Below, in pieces: positions 20,880 through 32,377 of a stretch of 64,000 nucleotides of DNA. The stretch is from Zanthoxylum bungeanum (lineage: Eukaryota > Streptophyta > Magnoliopsida > Sapindales > Rutaceae). Made by a program: the position numbers and the translations under genes. The DNA lies in the NCBI GenBank assembly GCA_019454045.1, contig SKCR01017740.1:62001-126000 (forward strand). Direction: 5' to 3'. The first letter of the stretch is position 1; each line of letters opens with the position of its first letter. The notes beneath the pieces were generated by a model. The model was not told where the DNA came from. It did no database searches and worked only from the letters and a program-made list of their open reading frames with translations.

Positions 20880-22661
20880 TTTTCTAAGCATGATTTGAGT
20901 TTATGGTTTATATACTTGATTTGGGGATTTTATGCTTTGAGCTTTCAAATGCCTAAATTGGTTGTTTGGTTATGGTTATAGGATGATAACTTTGAGTTAT
21001 GCATGATTGATTTTGTGTAAAATTAATTAGATTAATTTTCCCCAAATTTATTACCTTGGACGAATCTACCTTAATATATGCTCTTGGTGATTTTTTGAAA
21101 ATTAGACAATTGGATGTGTTGTTGGCATGAAATGTATGTTAGATGTTGATTTTATTGGATTGAAATCAAATTGCTTGATAATTTCTTGTCAATGCTGTGA
21201 GCCTAAGCATGTTGGAATGAATTGTTTTGCTTTAATTTGTGTTGGACATGAATTGAAATGTAAAGTATGATTAGTTAAATTAATTAGTATTTTGGAAATA
21301 TTTGATTAATTGATTAATTGTACTAATTACACTTTAATAAAATTAATATGATATTTGGAATATTATGTTAATAAATATTAGTCTTTAAATTGGATTGGGC
21401 TAAATTTGTTGTAATTGGGCTTAATGGGCTTGGTTGGGCCAAACATGATTTTGGACAATTGGATTGGATCCAAATTGGGCCCAAAACCATTTCCATAAAG
21501 TCCAAATATGACTTTTGAGCCTTTAATAATTTAATTAGGCCTAATGGGCCTAAATTGATTTTTGGAAAAATGGTGATTCCTTATTGGGCCTTGGCATCTT
21601 GGATTGGATCCATATTGGCCAAAGCCCATGCCTTAAGAATTAATTGAAAGCCCATTGGACTTTAATTAAAATGACATTGGATGCTATTTGGGCATTTGAC
21701 ACCCATTTAGATTAGATTTACAATCTAAGTCAAAGTTTGTTATATATCCATCCGCATATCATTATTAATTTTATTTGTGCCTTATTATGCTTTTAGAATA
21801 CATGTTTAAGGGTGTATTATGAGACCTAATTAAAGATAATAAATTGTTTGCCAATTTACATGAAAAACCCTCACTTTAATATTAAGCGATTTCATTCCAT
21901 TGAGTGGTTCTCTCTCAAGACCCAAGATTGGCATTGGTTTGTTGGCCAAAGTCAAGATCATTGTCCATCGCGGATGTTTTTGAACCACGAAAGCTTTGTT
22001 ACATATCGCATGTCTTGGGCAGTTGTTATTTGTTGGCCAAAGTCAAGGTCACTTATGTACTTCGACGTGGATTACGAGGCTTTCCCACTTTCAATGGGTC
22101 ACGCTTAACTGGAATCATTAAGCTTGTTGAGCCAAAGCTAAGGCTTAGTTGATTCAGAGGAAAAGGTTAGGAAATATATATTGGATATATATCTCGGACT
22201 TGGAGGTCCACCTACCGGATCTAGGAATTGGATGGGATCCAATTGATCTTAGAGATCTACCTAGTTAAGTTTCATACAGCTTGTTGGCCAAAGTCAAGGT
22301 TGTGTGTTATTTAAAGGATCCTAGCCCACTAGGAAACTGAGTTTCCCGAGTACCCCATAAAGGGTTAGAGGCTCACCGAAAAATAGTGGGAGGCCAGTAT
22401 TAAATTTTTAATTTCATTAATACTTGCTTACACGCGCTCTTTTACTTTATTTATCGTCGTTATAAATATATATTAGTTGGACTAATATTGAATATTGAAT
22501 ATTGCTTTCTTTGAACAGTTAGACTGTACAAGACACTACTCCACTTGTAGTTGGTTATATAGTTAGACTATATTACATTTTAAGTGTACCCGATATCGTT
22601 GATTGAATAGTTGGACTATTGCAATCGAGATGGATGGAAAGTTAGCGATAAAGACATCTTC
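20880..22661 (+). other. Element D untranslated leader
   Basis: Unusually long (about 1.8 kb) noncoding leader between the primer site and gag. The first 900 bp are AT-rich. The part from 21900 to 22310 holds four copies of a GGCCAAAG-centred motif in inverted-repeat contexts (separate entry). Confidence 0.75.
21904..22306 (+). repeat. Four-copy GCCAAAG stem-loop array in element D leader
   Basis: TTGTTGGCCAAAGTCAAG occurs at 21939, 22030 and 22281, with a diverged copy (GAGCCAAAGCTAAG core) at 22124. Each lies between inverted repeats: GTGGTTC/GAACCAC (21904, 21982); GAAAGC/GCTTTC (21989, 22079) with inner TACATA/TATGTA (22000, 22054); TAAGC/GCTTA plus AATCA/TGATT (22113-22154); and CATACA/TGTGTG with one G-U pair (22273, 22301). 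The motif is conserved while the stems differ, which suggests RNA structure. Confidence 0.6.
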
Positions 22662-23523
22662 ATGGCCAATAATGTCTTTAACGGCTCAAATTTTCCAGAT
22701 TGGGAGATGAACCTTGGGATAGTCATAGGGGCTGAAGTTACTATATGTTATAGAGAAACCTCTCGGGCCTGAGCCCGGGGTTGAGAAAATAGTAAAGCAT
22801 GAGCTTTGAAAGACTCATCATGATGATAACTTTAGTGCTCAATCCGTCATGCTTGCCGCAATGACTCCTCAGTTTCGTCGTCAGAACAACGGATTGGATC
22901 CTTATAGTATGTTGTTGAAATTAAAGGATCTTCACAGATCTAATCTTAGATCTTATAAGCATGAATTGCGAAAGAAGCTCTTTCACTCGCGTATGTTAGA
23001 GGGTACATCTGTCGAGTACTATATATCACAGATGATTGCTGACATCGAACATCTAGGTCAGCTGGGCATAACTTTCGAGGCCAAGACTTCCATAGATTTG
23101 ATCTTACAGTCTCTGCCCGAGTGCTGGGGCGGGTTCGTCATGAACTACAACATGATGAACCAAGAGAATACTCTTGGAGAGTTGATGGCTATGCTTAAGG
23201 AGGCAGAGCCAGAGCTTCTAAGGGGCAAGAAGCGCGAGACGCACCTTACTTCGACATCCCAGATGGCCAAGGCTTGGTCGAAGGCTTCTGGGGGTGTAAA
23301 GAAAAGGAAGAAGAAGGGTAAGGCTAAATCATCACAGTTTTCTGGGAAGACTAAGGACATATCTCAAGACGTCTACCTACATTATGGAAAACAGGGTCAC
23401 TGGAGGCGTGACTGCCGTGAGTACAAGGCAGAGTTGAAGGAAGTGAAGACGGGCAAGGCTCCGGCTTCAGGTATGTTTGTTATAAACATGTCCACTACTG
23501 GTTTTAAAAAATTGGATTTTTGA
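22662..23523 (+). pseudogene. Element D gag
   Basis: The start ATG 22662 reads MANNVFNGSNFPDWEMNLGIVIGAE, typical of copia Gag. After a frameshift and a stop near 22800 the main open part (22849-23523) continues with LHRSNLRSYKHELRKKLFHSRMLEG, IDLILQSLPECWGGFVMNYNM and a Lys-rich tail. The zinc knuckle that should read C-x2-C-x4-H-x4-C has Tyr at both of the first two Cys positions (YLHYGKQGHWRRDC, about 23375-23415), each explained by one G-to-A change. Gag packages element RNA, and this copy cannot bind zinc normally. Confidence 0.85.
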
Positions 23524-23960
23524 TTTTGGATGTGGTACTCACATATGTACTGGTGTGCATGATCTGCTGACTAGTAGGATACTGGCTTCAGATGAGATCG
23601 ACCTATGAGTCGAAAACGGGACGAGAGTCGCTGATTTGGCCGTTGGGACCTATGTTTTGTATCTGCCCCTTGGGGTATGTAATTATATTATGTGACTGTT
23701 TGTACCTAGTTTGACTAGGAACATCATCTCTGTAATTTGTTTAACCCGTTGCGGGTGTACCTTTGTTTTTTGGAACACTAGGTGTTTAGTATATAAAGAT
23801 AACATTTTGATATGTACAGCAGATGTTAATGATGGTCTTTATATTTTGAATTTAAATGAATCTCAAACATATAACATGACAAATAAAAGGCTCAAACTAA
23901 GTAACACGGATGAAACTTATATGTTGCATTGTCATATGAGACGCATTAACAAGACTCGTA
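23500..23960 (+). pseudogene. Element D protease and pre-integrase region
   Basis: In a shifted frame the text WIFDFGCGTHICTG (about 23513-23555) is the copia protease active site, where DSG has become DFG through a single C-to-T change. It is followed by VADLAVGTYVLYLPLG and ITRNIISV-type text. The pre-integrase segment ends ETYMLHCHMRRINKTRI, where the H-x-LGH zinc ligands are partly lost. Frameshifts divide the region. Confidence 0.75.
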
Positions 23961-24760
23961 TATCCACTCTTTGGAAGAATTGATACTTGGACGGATTTGA
24001 TTCCAATTCAAATGACGTCTGCGAATCTTGTTTATTAGGCAAAATACCTAAAACGCCTTTTAGCGGTAAGGGTGTTCGTGCCACTGAACTGTTAGCCCTC
24101 GTTCATAGTAATGTATGTAGGCCCATGTCTAGCCAGGCTAGAGGTGGATATGAATACTTCGTAACCTTTACAGATGATGCATCGTGTTATGGTTATGTGT
24201 ATCTTATGAGACACAAGTCGTAAACTTTTGAGAATTTCAAGGAGTTTCGACAAGAAGTAGAAAAACAGACCGGCAAAAATTTTAAAATATTACGGTCGGA
24301 CCGTGGTGGAGAATACTTGAGCAATGAGTTTCTCGATTACTTGAAAGAATATGGTATTCTTTCACAGTGGACTCCTCCCGGAACACCTCAACTGAATGGT
24401 GTGTCCGAACGGAGAAACTGAACTTTGTTGACATGGTAAGGTCAATGATGAGTCGCACTGAGCTACCAATTTCCTTCTGGGGACATGCATTAAACAATGC
24501 AATACTTATTTTGAATAAGGTTCCGTCAAAGTCTGTTGGACAGACTCCATATAAAATATGTACAGGAAATAAATCGGGTTTCTCATTCCTGAAAAGATTT
24601 GGGGATGCTTGACATACGTTAACGCTTGAATGGTACCAAACTAGAACACAAATCGCATAAGTGCCTATTTGTAGGTTATCATAGGGAAACCAAAGGATAT
24701 TACTTCTACAACCCACAAGAGAACAAGGTATTTGTTGTTCTCCATGCAATTTTCCTCGAA
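23961..24760 (+). pseudogene. Element D integrase
   Basis: Contains CESCLLGK (zinc-binding Cys pair), the core start ELLALVHSNVCRPM (the usual DVCGP has Asp replaced by Asn), YFVTFTDDAS (catalytic Asp), LRSDRGGEYLSNEF (about 24294-24335) and PPGTPQLNGVSERRN (catalytic Glu) followed by a stop. It continues as SMMSRTELPISFWGHALNNAILILN and the C-terminal KCLFVGYHRETKGYYFYNP. Stops at about 24222 and 24420 break it. Confidence 0.85.
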
Positions 24761-25945
24761 AAGGAATTCCTAAATACAGTGGTAAGTGAGAGGAAAGTAA
24801 AACTTGATGAAAATCAGAGTGATACTGTTCTTGGCACCGATCACCTCACGGAACATGAACAGTTCATCAGGGATGAGACTGTACCACAATCTTCTAATAC
24901 ACAAGAACCGTGTAGGTCAAAGAGAATCAGAAAACAACCTAAGAGGTATGGGTTCCTGATCTCACCTCATGTAGATATTAATCTCATTGAGGATAATGAA
25001 CCGGCTACGTATGAGGAAGCGATACAAGATATCGATTCCGCTTTATGGCAACAAGCCATGAAGTCCGAAATGGATTCCATGTACACCAACCAAGTTTGGA
25101 CACTGGTTGATGCACCAGAAGGCGTAAAGCCTATTGGATGCAAATGGGTCTTCAAGAAGAAGACCGACATGGATGGCAATGTACAAACGTACAAAGCTAG
25201 GCTTGTAGCGAAGGGGTATCGTCAACGACATGGTGTCGATTACGACGAAACCTTTTACCCGTTTCCATGATTAAAATCCATTCGGATAATGCTTGTTATT
25301 GGTGCATATTTCGATTATGAAATATGGTAGATGGACGTCAAAATTGGTTTCCTTAACTGAAACCTTTTGGAGGATGTTTATATACAACAGCCTGACGGTT
25401 TTGTCGTGCCAAATCATGCAAACAAGGTTTGCAAATTAAATCGATCCATTTATGGATTGAAGCAAGCATTGCGTTCTTGGAATCAACGTTTTGATGAGAT
25501 CATAATGGTATATGTTTTCATTCAAAACGATGATGATTCTTGTGTATATAAGAAAGGTTAGTGGGAGCGCACTGACAATGATTGCCATATACGTTGATGA
25601 TGTATTGCTTATTAGCAATGACATTCCCATATTAAAATCGGTGAAAGCTTGGCTTTCATTAAAATTCTCCATGAAATTCTTGGGAGAGGCAACCTTTATT
25701 CTAGGAATAAGGATCTACTGGGATAGATCTAAAAGTTGTTGGCACTCTCCAAGAAGTTGTACATTGACAGTGTCTAAGAGATTCAACATGGATCAGTCCT
25801 AGAAGGGACTGCTTCTAGTATAACATATCGTCTCTCTATCTAAGGACATGTGTCCTGAAACTCAAGATGAGAGAGATTTAATGAATCGGATCCCGTTCGC
25901 TTAAGCAGTCGGATCGATCATGTATACGCCCTATTGTCTCATATG
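24761..25945 (+). pseudogene. Element D reverse transcriptase
   Basis: The copia RT starts WQQAMKSEMDSMYTNQVWTLVDAPEGVKPIGCKWVFKKK and KARLVAKGYRQRHGVDYDETFYP. After stops at about 25268, 25328 and 25360 comes VCKLNRSIYGLKQALRSWNQRFDE. A frame change precedes the catalytic box IYVDDVLLISND (YVDD at 25590-25601), which is intact, and LKFSMKFLGEATFILGIRIY follows. The YVDD box and order identify Ty1/copia. It cannot be translated as one protein. Confidence 0.88.
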
Positions 25946-26522
25946 CTTTGAGCATATGTAGTCACAATCAGGCCGATCCAGGTGATGATCACTGGATTGA
26001 TGTTAAGAACATCCTTAAGTATCTTAGAACTAAGGATGCTTTCTTAATTTATGGAGATTGGGAACTTGAGTTGACTGGGATCACCGATGTAAGTTTCCAA
26101 ATCGATAAAGACGACTGTAAGTCACAATCAGGGTACATATTTTTTTTGAACAACGGAACAGTGAGCTGGAAATCTTCCAAGCAAGATATTGTTGCCGCTT
26201 CAACAATAAAAACGGAATACATTGCTGCGTCTGAGGCAGCAAAAGAAGCATTTTGGATCTATAAAATTCCTAATTGGATTAGGAGTAGTTCTGTTAGCAG
26301 CTGAGCTAGGCTACAGCACAGGCTAAGGAATTATGGTCTCATCAATGATCCAAGTATGTCCTTCAATGATTTCATCTGATTCATTAGATCATACATCGTG
26401 GCGATGTCAAGATCGAAAAGATCGTTTCAGATGATAACCCTGTATATCCGTTGGCGAAAGCAATATCTCAGCATAAGCATGAGCGACACGTATATAGTTC
26501 AGGTGTTGGACACTTGAGTGTT
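25946..26522 (+). pseudogene. Element D RNase H
   Basis: WIDVKNILKYLRTKDAFLIYGD, GITDVSFQIDKDDCKSQSGYIFFLNNGTVSWKSSKQDIVAASTIKTEYIAASEAAKEAFWI match the copia RNase H domain. The usual first catalytic Asp (DADW/TDSD type) region is altered. A shift near 26290 precedes a C-terminal tail running to about 26515, where the polypurine tract begins. Confidence 0.82.
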
Positions 26523-26534
26523 TGGCTATAGGCC

Positions 26535-26545
26535 AAGTGGGAGAT
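26535..26545 (+). other. Element D polypurine tract
   Basis: AAGTGGGAGAT directly before the 3' LTR is the usual copia plus-strand primer. Confidence 0.8.
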
Positions 26546-27910
26546 TGTTGGACAATTATGACCCATAGCATCACTATTTGTAAAAGACAAGGTGTTCTTT
26601 GTACAAATTAACTATGTGATAAAAGAAATAGCTCTTTTATCATTTTGTAATTGGATTACTTGGATATATAAATGATAAAAGTCCATATGATAAATATCGG
26701 ATTAATAAGATATGAGACAGTATTAATCCACGAACGGTTTAATCATTAAATATCTCTAGTCGTAGTATTATCGAGTTTGGACATCGATAATGCGGAAGAG
26801 ACTAGTATTACACTTATGCGCGTTATGGAAGCTTAACGGCATAGTTATCATATATTTAAGTATTTGATACTTATGCAAGTGTGATAGGAGTATCTGTTAG
26901 CTGTTGGACCGGGAACAGCTTTGCTCTAGATAGACCCCTCGGAATCCCATTCGTAGTATGACTATGTGTCTATGGGAATCCGCATCAGGGTAGGTGTATG
27001 TGGTCTTAACCTGAGACTTGCATCGCTAATACTTCTATGCTTTGGTTTTGGTCGTCCGGGGTTTTAAAAGATTCTGTGTATGCCTTTTCTGGGTTTACTG
27101 AGAATCGTAGTGTATTGGGTGTGATGTCAAGATGAAAGCATCACTTTAGTCATATGGAGAAAATGATCACGCATGGATACAGAACTAGTACTCTAATTTG
27201 CTGCAGCTATCGGGATAATATGACTATGTCATGATTATCCGATTACAGAGACTAGTTGCTAGTGATCCGATATATGCTTCGTACGGGGCAGACATAATTC
27301 CAGCCCCAGGCCTAGCATGTGACATCCGATACTAGATCGTAATACGCAATACATAATATACTATTCGTGATATAGATTATATTCTTCGTTGATTATTTCT
27401 GGAGAATTGGATAGGCACGGTGCTTTGCTAGAAGCCAACCATATCTTGTAAATCAGTGAGAACGTGGTACGTGGTACGCACGTATCAGATAGTCAGACAA
27501 CTGAATTTACTGTCAACATATCCAGGGATCTCTTGGTGTCTTCCCAAAGATTCACTGATGACATTTGACTTTAACAGAATTAATCTAGGATTAATTGTGA
27601 GAGAGAGAAAATTAATCTATGATTAATTGCGGTAATAATTTATCTGGGATAAAATTCATATAGAAGAGAGAATGCGGTTAATTTGGAATTAATCGATTAA
27701 ATAAAATATTAGATATATTAATTGAAATCAGATTTAAATGCGAAATTAAAATTAGATTTTAATTCGGGCGAACGAATTAATTTGGAATTAATTCGCAAGC
27801 GACTTTCGTAATAATTTTGCTAGGCATTATTATTTAATTAAATTGGATTTAATTATGTCGCGATGGAAAATTCGTTTAGTTCAGAATTAAACGAACTCGG
27901 GCCCGAGCAA
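26546..27910 (+). repeat. Element D 3' LTR, truncated
   Basis: Matches 18972-20350 of the 5' LTR up to GCCCGAGC, then changes abruptly. About 520 bp of LTR end are missing, including its TATA box and terminal CTAACA. The break coincides with the first copy of a 25-bp direct repeat (27913-27937 and 28030-28054). Confidence 0.85.
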
Positions 27911-27979
27911 AATTATTACTTCGAATTTCGATACCATATACATGACAAACATTGCTTAATCATTCATAATCGTTATACA

Positions 27980-28012
<33 letters not shown>

Positions 28013-29075
28013 CAAACATATGAATATACTTATTACTTCGAATTTCGATACCATGACCTTTACAATCCTCACATTCTTTACTTATCAATCAATATTCACC
28101 ATTCATATACGTATCCAATCAATCACGAATTTCCATCACTCGGAAAAGACTTAGCCTATACCAACTCAACCTCTATACCGCTAAATCGTATATATAAATC
28201 AATAACAAACTTATCCCAATGACTCACATCTACACGTACTATTACAAATTCTGAAGTTATAACTTATTTCCTTTACTGATCTTTTATACCCAAATCATAG
28301 ATATCCAATCATCTCATACATATACAAATACGTGGTCATATTCTTATACACATGCTTATACATACCCATACATTTACATACACGAATACATATTAGTACC
28401 GATTCATACACTTCTATACATCCATACATATACATAAACATTAAGCTCATTTCATGTCTCACTTCATATCATATAAATAATAAGGATCCATACCTGTGGT
28501 AGTCGATTATCCTAACCATACGTGATCTCGAACTTCGTTCTCAAGAATATACCTTAACTATCGTCTTTTAACCTACCATGTCAATCATATATATATATAT
28601 AATCAAACACGAAATCACCAATTTAAGTTCTCATCATATGTGTTACTTACCTGGCTTCGCGAGTACTCCAGGACCTAGTCACATTTGTCAAAATAAGTGG
28701 TGAAATACCGTCAGGAACACGACTTACGGAGTTCTCGACTAAACTATGATAAATCTCGGACCTTTCCAGAACAATCAAATCAAGTCTGTTTTCAAATTTT
28801 TCAGTTCCATTACTCTTAAAATATCATTACAAATGCGTTTTGAAAAAATCTTCCGAAAAACTTTCCGCAAATGCTACGGAAGGGTCCCGAACCCTCCGAA
28901 CCTACCCGAATTTATCGAAACATGTTCGTAATATCATATATAACTCATAACTATCATTAAGATCAAAACATATCATTATACCCAAAAACTCATTTTTACC
29001 GAAAACTTAAATATTCTATCGGATTGAGCAAACTCATTTCGTTTTCACTCGAATTCTATCAAATGTTCATATTCT
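27911..29075. other. AT-rich noncoding sequence with (AT)n and a direct repeat
   Basis: Contains an AT run at about 27986-28012, an exact 25-bp direct repeat (27913-27937 and 28030-28054, core TTATTACTTCGAATTTCG) and CATACATATA-type text. The section 28640-28930 is less AT-rich and LTR-like, but I could not assign it. No gene was found. Confidence 0.4.
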
Positions 29076-31559
29076 TGTTGGGGTTTTGGCGCGGGCGCAG
29101 CGGAAGCTCACGGTTCGGGTGAAATCGTAATTTTAAAACTTTTAAGTTGCCGAATAAATTATTCAATATCCAATATGAATAATTTATTCATATTTCACCT
29201 AAACATATTTATTTGATATCAAATAACGTCACAAATAACTAAGAAACATCGTGAAACTTTTACCAAATTTTTTTTCCGCAAAATGGCATAAAACGCGTTT
29301 TTGACCGAACCGACTACCCAATGCACACGAGGGCTACCCAGGTCAGCCCCAACAGTGCTAGGGTGGTTCAGGGCTGCCCGAACAATGATCAATTCACTGT
29401 TTGGGCAGTCGTCACCCGGTTGGCTCAAAAGTCACCCGGTAATGCCGTTTTTCGCCGTTTTTCACCGTTTTCAACTCCGAAACAGTTTCTGAAAATTATT
29501 CCAACACCCAAAGCACATCCAATACATTCATATGAAATTATTTTCATCACAATAAACCCAGTTTTTCCAGATCTGATTTTGTAACAAAAATAATCAATTT
29601 TTCATGCTTTAATCCAATTGTTTTTAACATTAATCAAATTAATCACAACACCAATCCAAGCCACCACAAATGAAGCACCCAAGAATAATTCTAGGCATTA
29701 AAAGAGTGGTCATAACACTCTATAATAGCAACATATCATCAAATGATCAAATTGAACCAATATTATAATAATATCATTCAAATAAACTTCACACATGCAA
29801 CAAGCCTCCAAATCCATCCTCCAAATCCAAAAGCCCCAAATTATAAGAAGTAAGTAAACCCTAGAACCATTCTAGTAATTCAAGAACAAGAAACTAATTT
29901 CCTAAACTTAAGAATATTAAAGATTACCTATTAATCTTCAACTTTCTTTAAGATTTTTCCTTGAATTCTTCACTTTCTTCTTTGTTGAATCATCAAGCAT
30001 GATTTGGGAGCTATTTGGAGGAGTATTTTCGGCCAAGCTTCCATTGAAGAAGAAAAGAAAAATTTTACTTTAAAAATTCCAATGACCGACTCAACAAGGG
30101 TATTTTGGTCATTTTTACCAATTTAATTCAATTAAATATAATAAGTTTTAATTTGATAAATCAAATTTACACATTTAAAGCTTAATAAAATCATGTCATT
30201 TGTAACCAATAATAATCAAACATTTTTCATAACAATTATCTAAATAATTAATTAATATAATTATTATTATATATGTATTTTTGTTTACATTAAATAACAA
30301 ATACATATATTAATGGCATGTGTCAAAATCTCATTTGACAATTAATTAATGTGTATCTAATCGAATTATGTATCAAATACAAATACACAATAATTATGAT
30401 TGACCAAAAATGCCCATATGCATGTGTTTTCGTTTAACCGTTTAAACGATTCAAATTAACTCATTTAATCCGGTGAAGTATTATGAATAATCTGTATTAT
30501 TCATAACGCGTTACCCAAGTGCTCAACAAGTACACTTCATATTGTGGGACTCTCTAAGTTTAGGTTTATCCGTCACGAAATCCAATTTCATCTCCATAAT
30601 TCATCCACTCATGAATTATGACGACCACAGATAATCTCACTAAACTATGCAAGTCGACGTCATTGCATACGTATAATCCCTCCGTCACAGGCTATCCATA
30701 TTATACCTGGGATATAGATAAGAACGTCAAATTCTTATGATATAATATAGTCGACTTTCAAATTTACGATCTCTAAATAACACTCAAAACTTGCTTCCGA
30801 AGTTATACCACGACCATGGATTTACTAGATCGCAAACACGTGTAGGAAACTTATGCCCTATACACATGACTGACAGATTCTATCTTGATACGCACTGAAT
30901 ATCATGAGCATCAGTTCACACCCAACAAACATGTAGAGGTCTGATCTAAATAGATCGGTGATGTGACTGCCATCAAAGTGTGGAGGATAGCTCATATATC
31001 CACCGTGGTATCTCAAGTCGAAGGACCATTATGCGCGCTCAACTCGAGAAGATTCATATTGCTGTTGGTGTACCATATATTAGGAAATATTCAGTGAGTC
31101 GTTAAGTGTTTATCAAATAAACACCTACATGTCTATACGAGTCTCCCGAGACTCATGGTTCATTGAGATAAACCATCGGATCGAGTCACGATATACGACA
31201 TGTACTAGTCTCAGCAGATTTTACTAACTGACCCGTGTTAGTAAATCTTGACCATGAACTTTATTTAAGGATATACAACTAATAATTACGCTTCCCAATG
31301 TCAATTACAAACTACGTTGTAACTGCGCACTACATTATAAATCATAGGGTCTTTCTCTAATATACACATATCACTAAATCAGATTTAGTTTCAATCTAAT
31401 CATAATTAGATATCTAATCGTAATTAAATCTAATATGTATATAAAAGACAAAAAGTACTACCATTAAATAAGTAATATTATGGAAAAAAGGAATTGTTCG
31501 TATTCATGAATCGGACATAAATACGATCCGGATTGGCACTCCGAGCACCAACCCTAACA
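29076..31559 (-). mobile_element. Element E: solo copia LTR
   Basis: A 2484-bp unit starting TGTTGGGGTTTTGGCGC and ending CCAACCCTAACA, the same ends as the LTRs of element C. It shares text such as GATCTAAATAGATCGGTGA followed by TGACTGCCATC with them. No internal region is attached. Flanks ATTCT (29071-29075) and ATTCA (31560-31564) form a target duplication with one mismatch. The orientation is inferred from element C. It arose by recombination between two LTRs. Confidence 0.82.
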
Positions 31560-31860
31560 ATTCATTATACTCGTACCCAAGCAATTAAATTTATATCAAT
31601 ATGCTACTCTACGAAGCTACTGGAAACATCCGAATATATTAGCGGGAAACTTGAAATTTATGAATTTTAGCTGGGAGGTCTTACTGAGATTTCGAGGGCA
31701 TATACATACTCCAAATGATCCCACGAACACGCTGGAATTGACGAAATTCCAATCAAAACTATAAATTTCTCACCATGGGTCACTATTCATCGAAATCTAT
31801 TTTCTTACCAAGGTAGTTTACTTGCTTACCTGTTAAAGTATGGAAGTGAATAATTTCACT
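31560..31860. other. Noncoding sequence flanking the solo LTR
   Basis: No gene or repeat boundary was recognised. The text is like that left of element E, consistent with a single interrupted tract. Confidence 0.3.
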
Positions 31861-32133
31861 GGCTGACTTTTGTTCTTTTTTCAATCGAAATCAATAGAAT
31901 TGAATTGGATTGGCTAGCTTTGAGAGCTAGCATACAAAGAAGGAACTAGATTGCTGCAAACTCACCTTAACACTAGCAGGAAAATAATAATCAAAGTGAA
32001 GTCTTATGTCATATAGCCGTATATTCTGCTCCATTATACATATGAAAGCACTAACTCAAGAAAATGGTGATAAAACTCTAAAATGGTATTTTCTTTTGAT
32101 CCTTTTAAATTTCGATTTTGGTTAGAGGGCAAT
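31861..32133 (+). other. Probable plastid-derived upstream sequence of atpI
   Basis: Noncoding. It directly precedes a recognisable atpI start and includes poly-T/A text of plastid intergenic type. I infer it is the rps2-atpI spacer carried with the atpI fragment, but cannot prove the left boundary. Confidence 0.4.
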
Positions 32134-32229
32134 ATGAATGTTCTATCATATTCCATCAACACACTAAAGGGGTTATACGATATATCCGATGTGGAAGTAG
32201 GCCAACATTTCTATTGGCAAATAGGCGGG
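32134..32229 (+). pseudogene. atpI: Plastid atpI 5' fragment (nuclear plastid DNA)
   Basis: ATG 32134 begins [18 protein letters not shown], followed by [14 protein letters not shown]: the first 32 residues of the plastid ATP synthase CF0 subunit a (IV), the membrane proton channel subunit. Two residues appear changed from the usual plastid protein (Tyr where Cys, Asp where Gly is normal), both explained by G-to-A changes. The reading then runs straight into 16S rRNA sequence. These two plastid loci are far apart in normal plastid genomes, so this is a rearranged nuclear (or mitochondrial) copy, not a gene. Confidence 0.85.
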
Positions 32230-32231
32230 TC

Positions 32232-32348
32232 CATGCCCGAAGTCGTTACCTTAACCGCAAGGAGGGGGTGCCGAAGGCAGGGCTAGTGACTGGAGTGGAG
32301 TCGTAACAAGGTAGTCGTACTAGAAGGTGCGGCTGGATCACCTCCTTT
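32232..32348 (+). pseudogene. rrn16: Plastid 16S rRNA 3' end fragment
   Basis: About 117 bp matching the 3' end of plastid 16S rRNA: ATGCCCGAAGTCGTTACC, GGCAGGGCTAGTGACTGGAG, GTCGTAACAAGGTAG and the terminal TGCGGCTGGATCACCTCCTTT, including the anti-Shine-Dalgarno CCTCC. Transitions are present (for example GTAGTCGTACTAG). It is followed by 29 bp of the normal 16S-trnI spacer (GAGAGCTAATGCTTGTTGGG) to about 32377. It is a non-functional fragment. Confidence 0.92.
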
Positions 32349-32377
32349 TCAAGGAGAGCTAATGCTTGTTGGGTATC

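Larger units (their letters stand above)
18972..27910 (+). mobile_element. Element D: Ty1/copia retrotransposon with truncated 3' LTR
   Basis: 5' LTR (TGTTGG...CTAACA), Met-tRNA-type primer site, long leader, gag-protease-integrase-RT-RNase H in copia order, polypurine tract AAGTGGGAGAT and a 3' LTR that stops after about 1.37 kb. No target duplication can be assigned because the right end is lost. All coding parts carry stops, and the two LTRs differ at many sites, so this is an old copy. The inverted LTR at 1-1576 belongs to the same family. Confidence 0.9.

Noticed and set aside
21848..22152. ORFs of 82-86 codons in the element D leader
   Set aside because: They overlap in two frames across the repeated stem-loop motifs and show no family text; the region is a structured noncoding leader.
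27863..28222. 119-codon ORF spanning the end of the D LTR and the AT microsatellite
   Set aside because: It contains a poly-Tyr-Ile run from the AT repeat and crosses a truncation junction.
32083..32286. 67-codon ORF across the atpI and 16S fragments
   Set aside because: It only reflects the atpI frame running into rRNA sequence; the first 17 codons are upstream plastid spacer.
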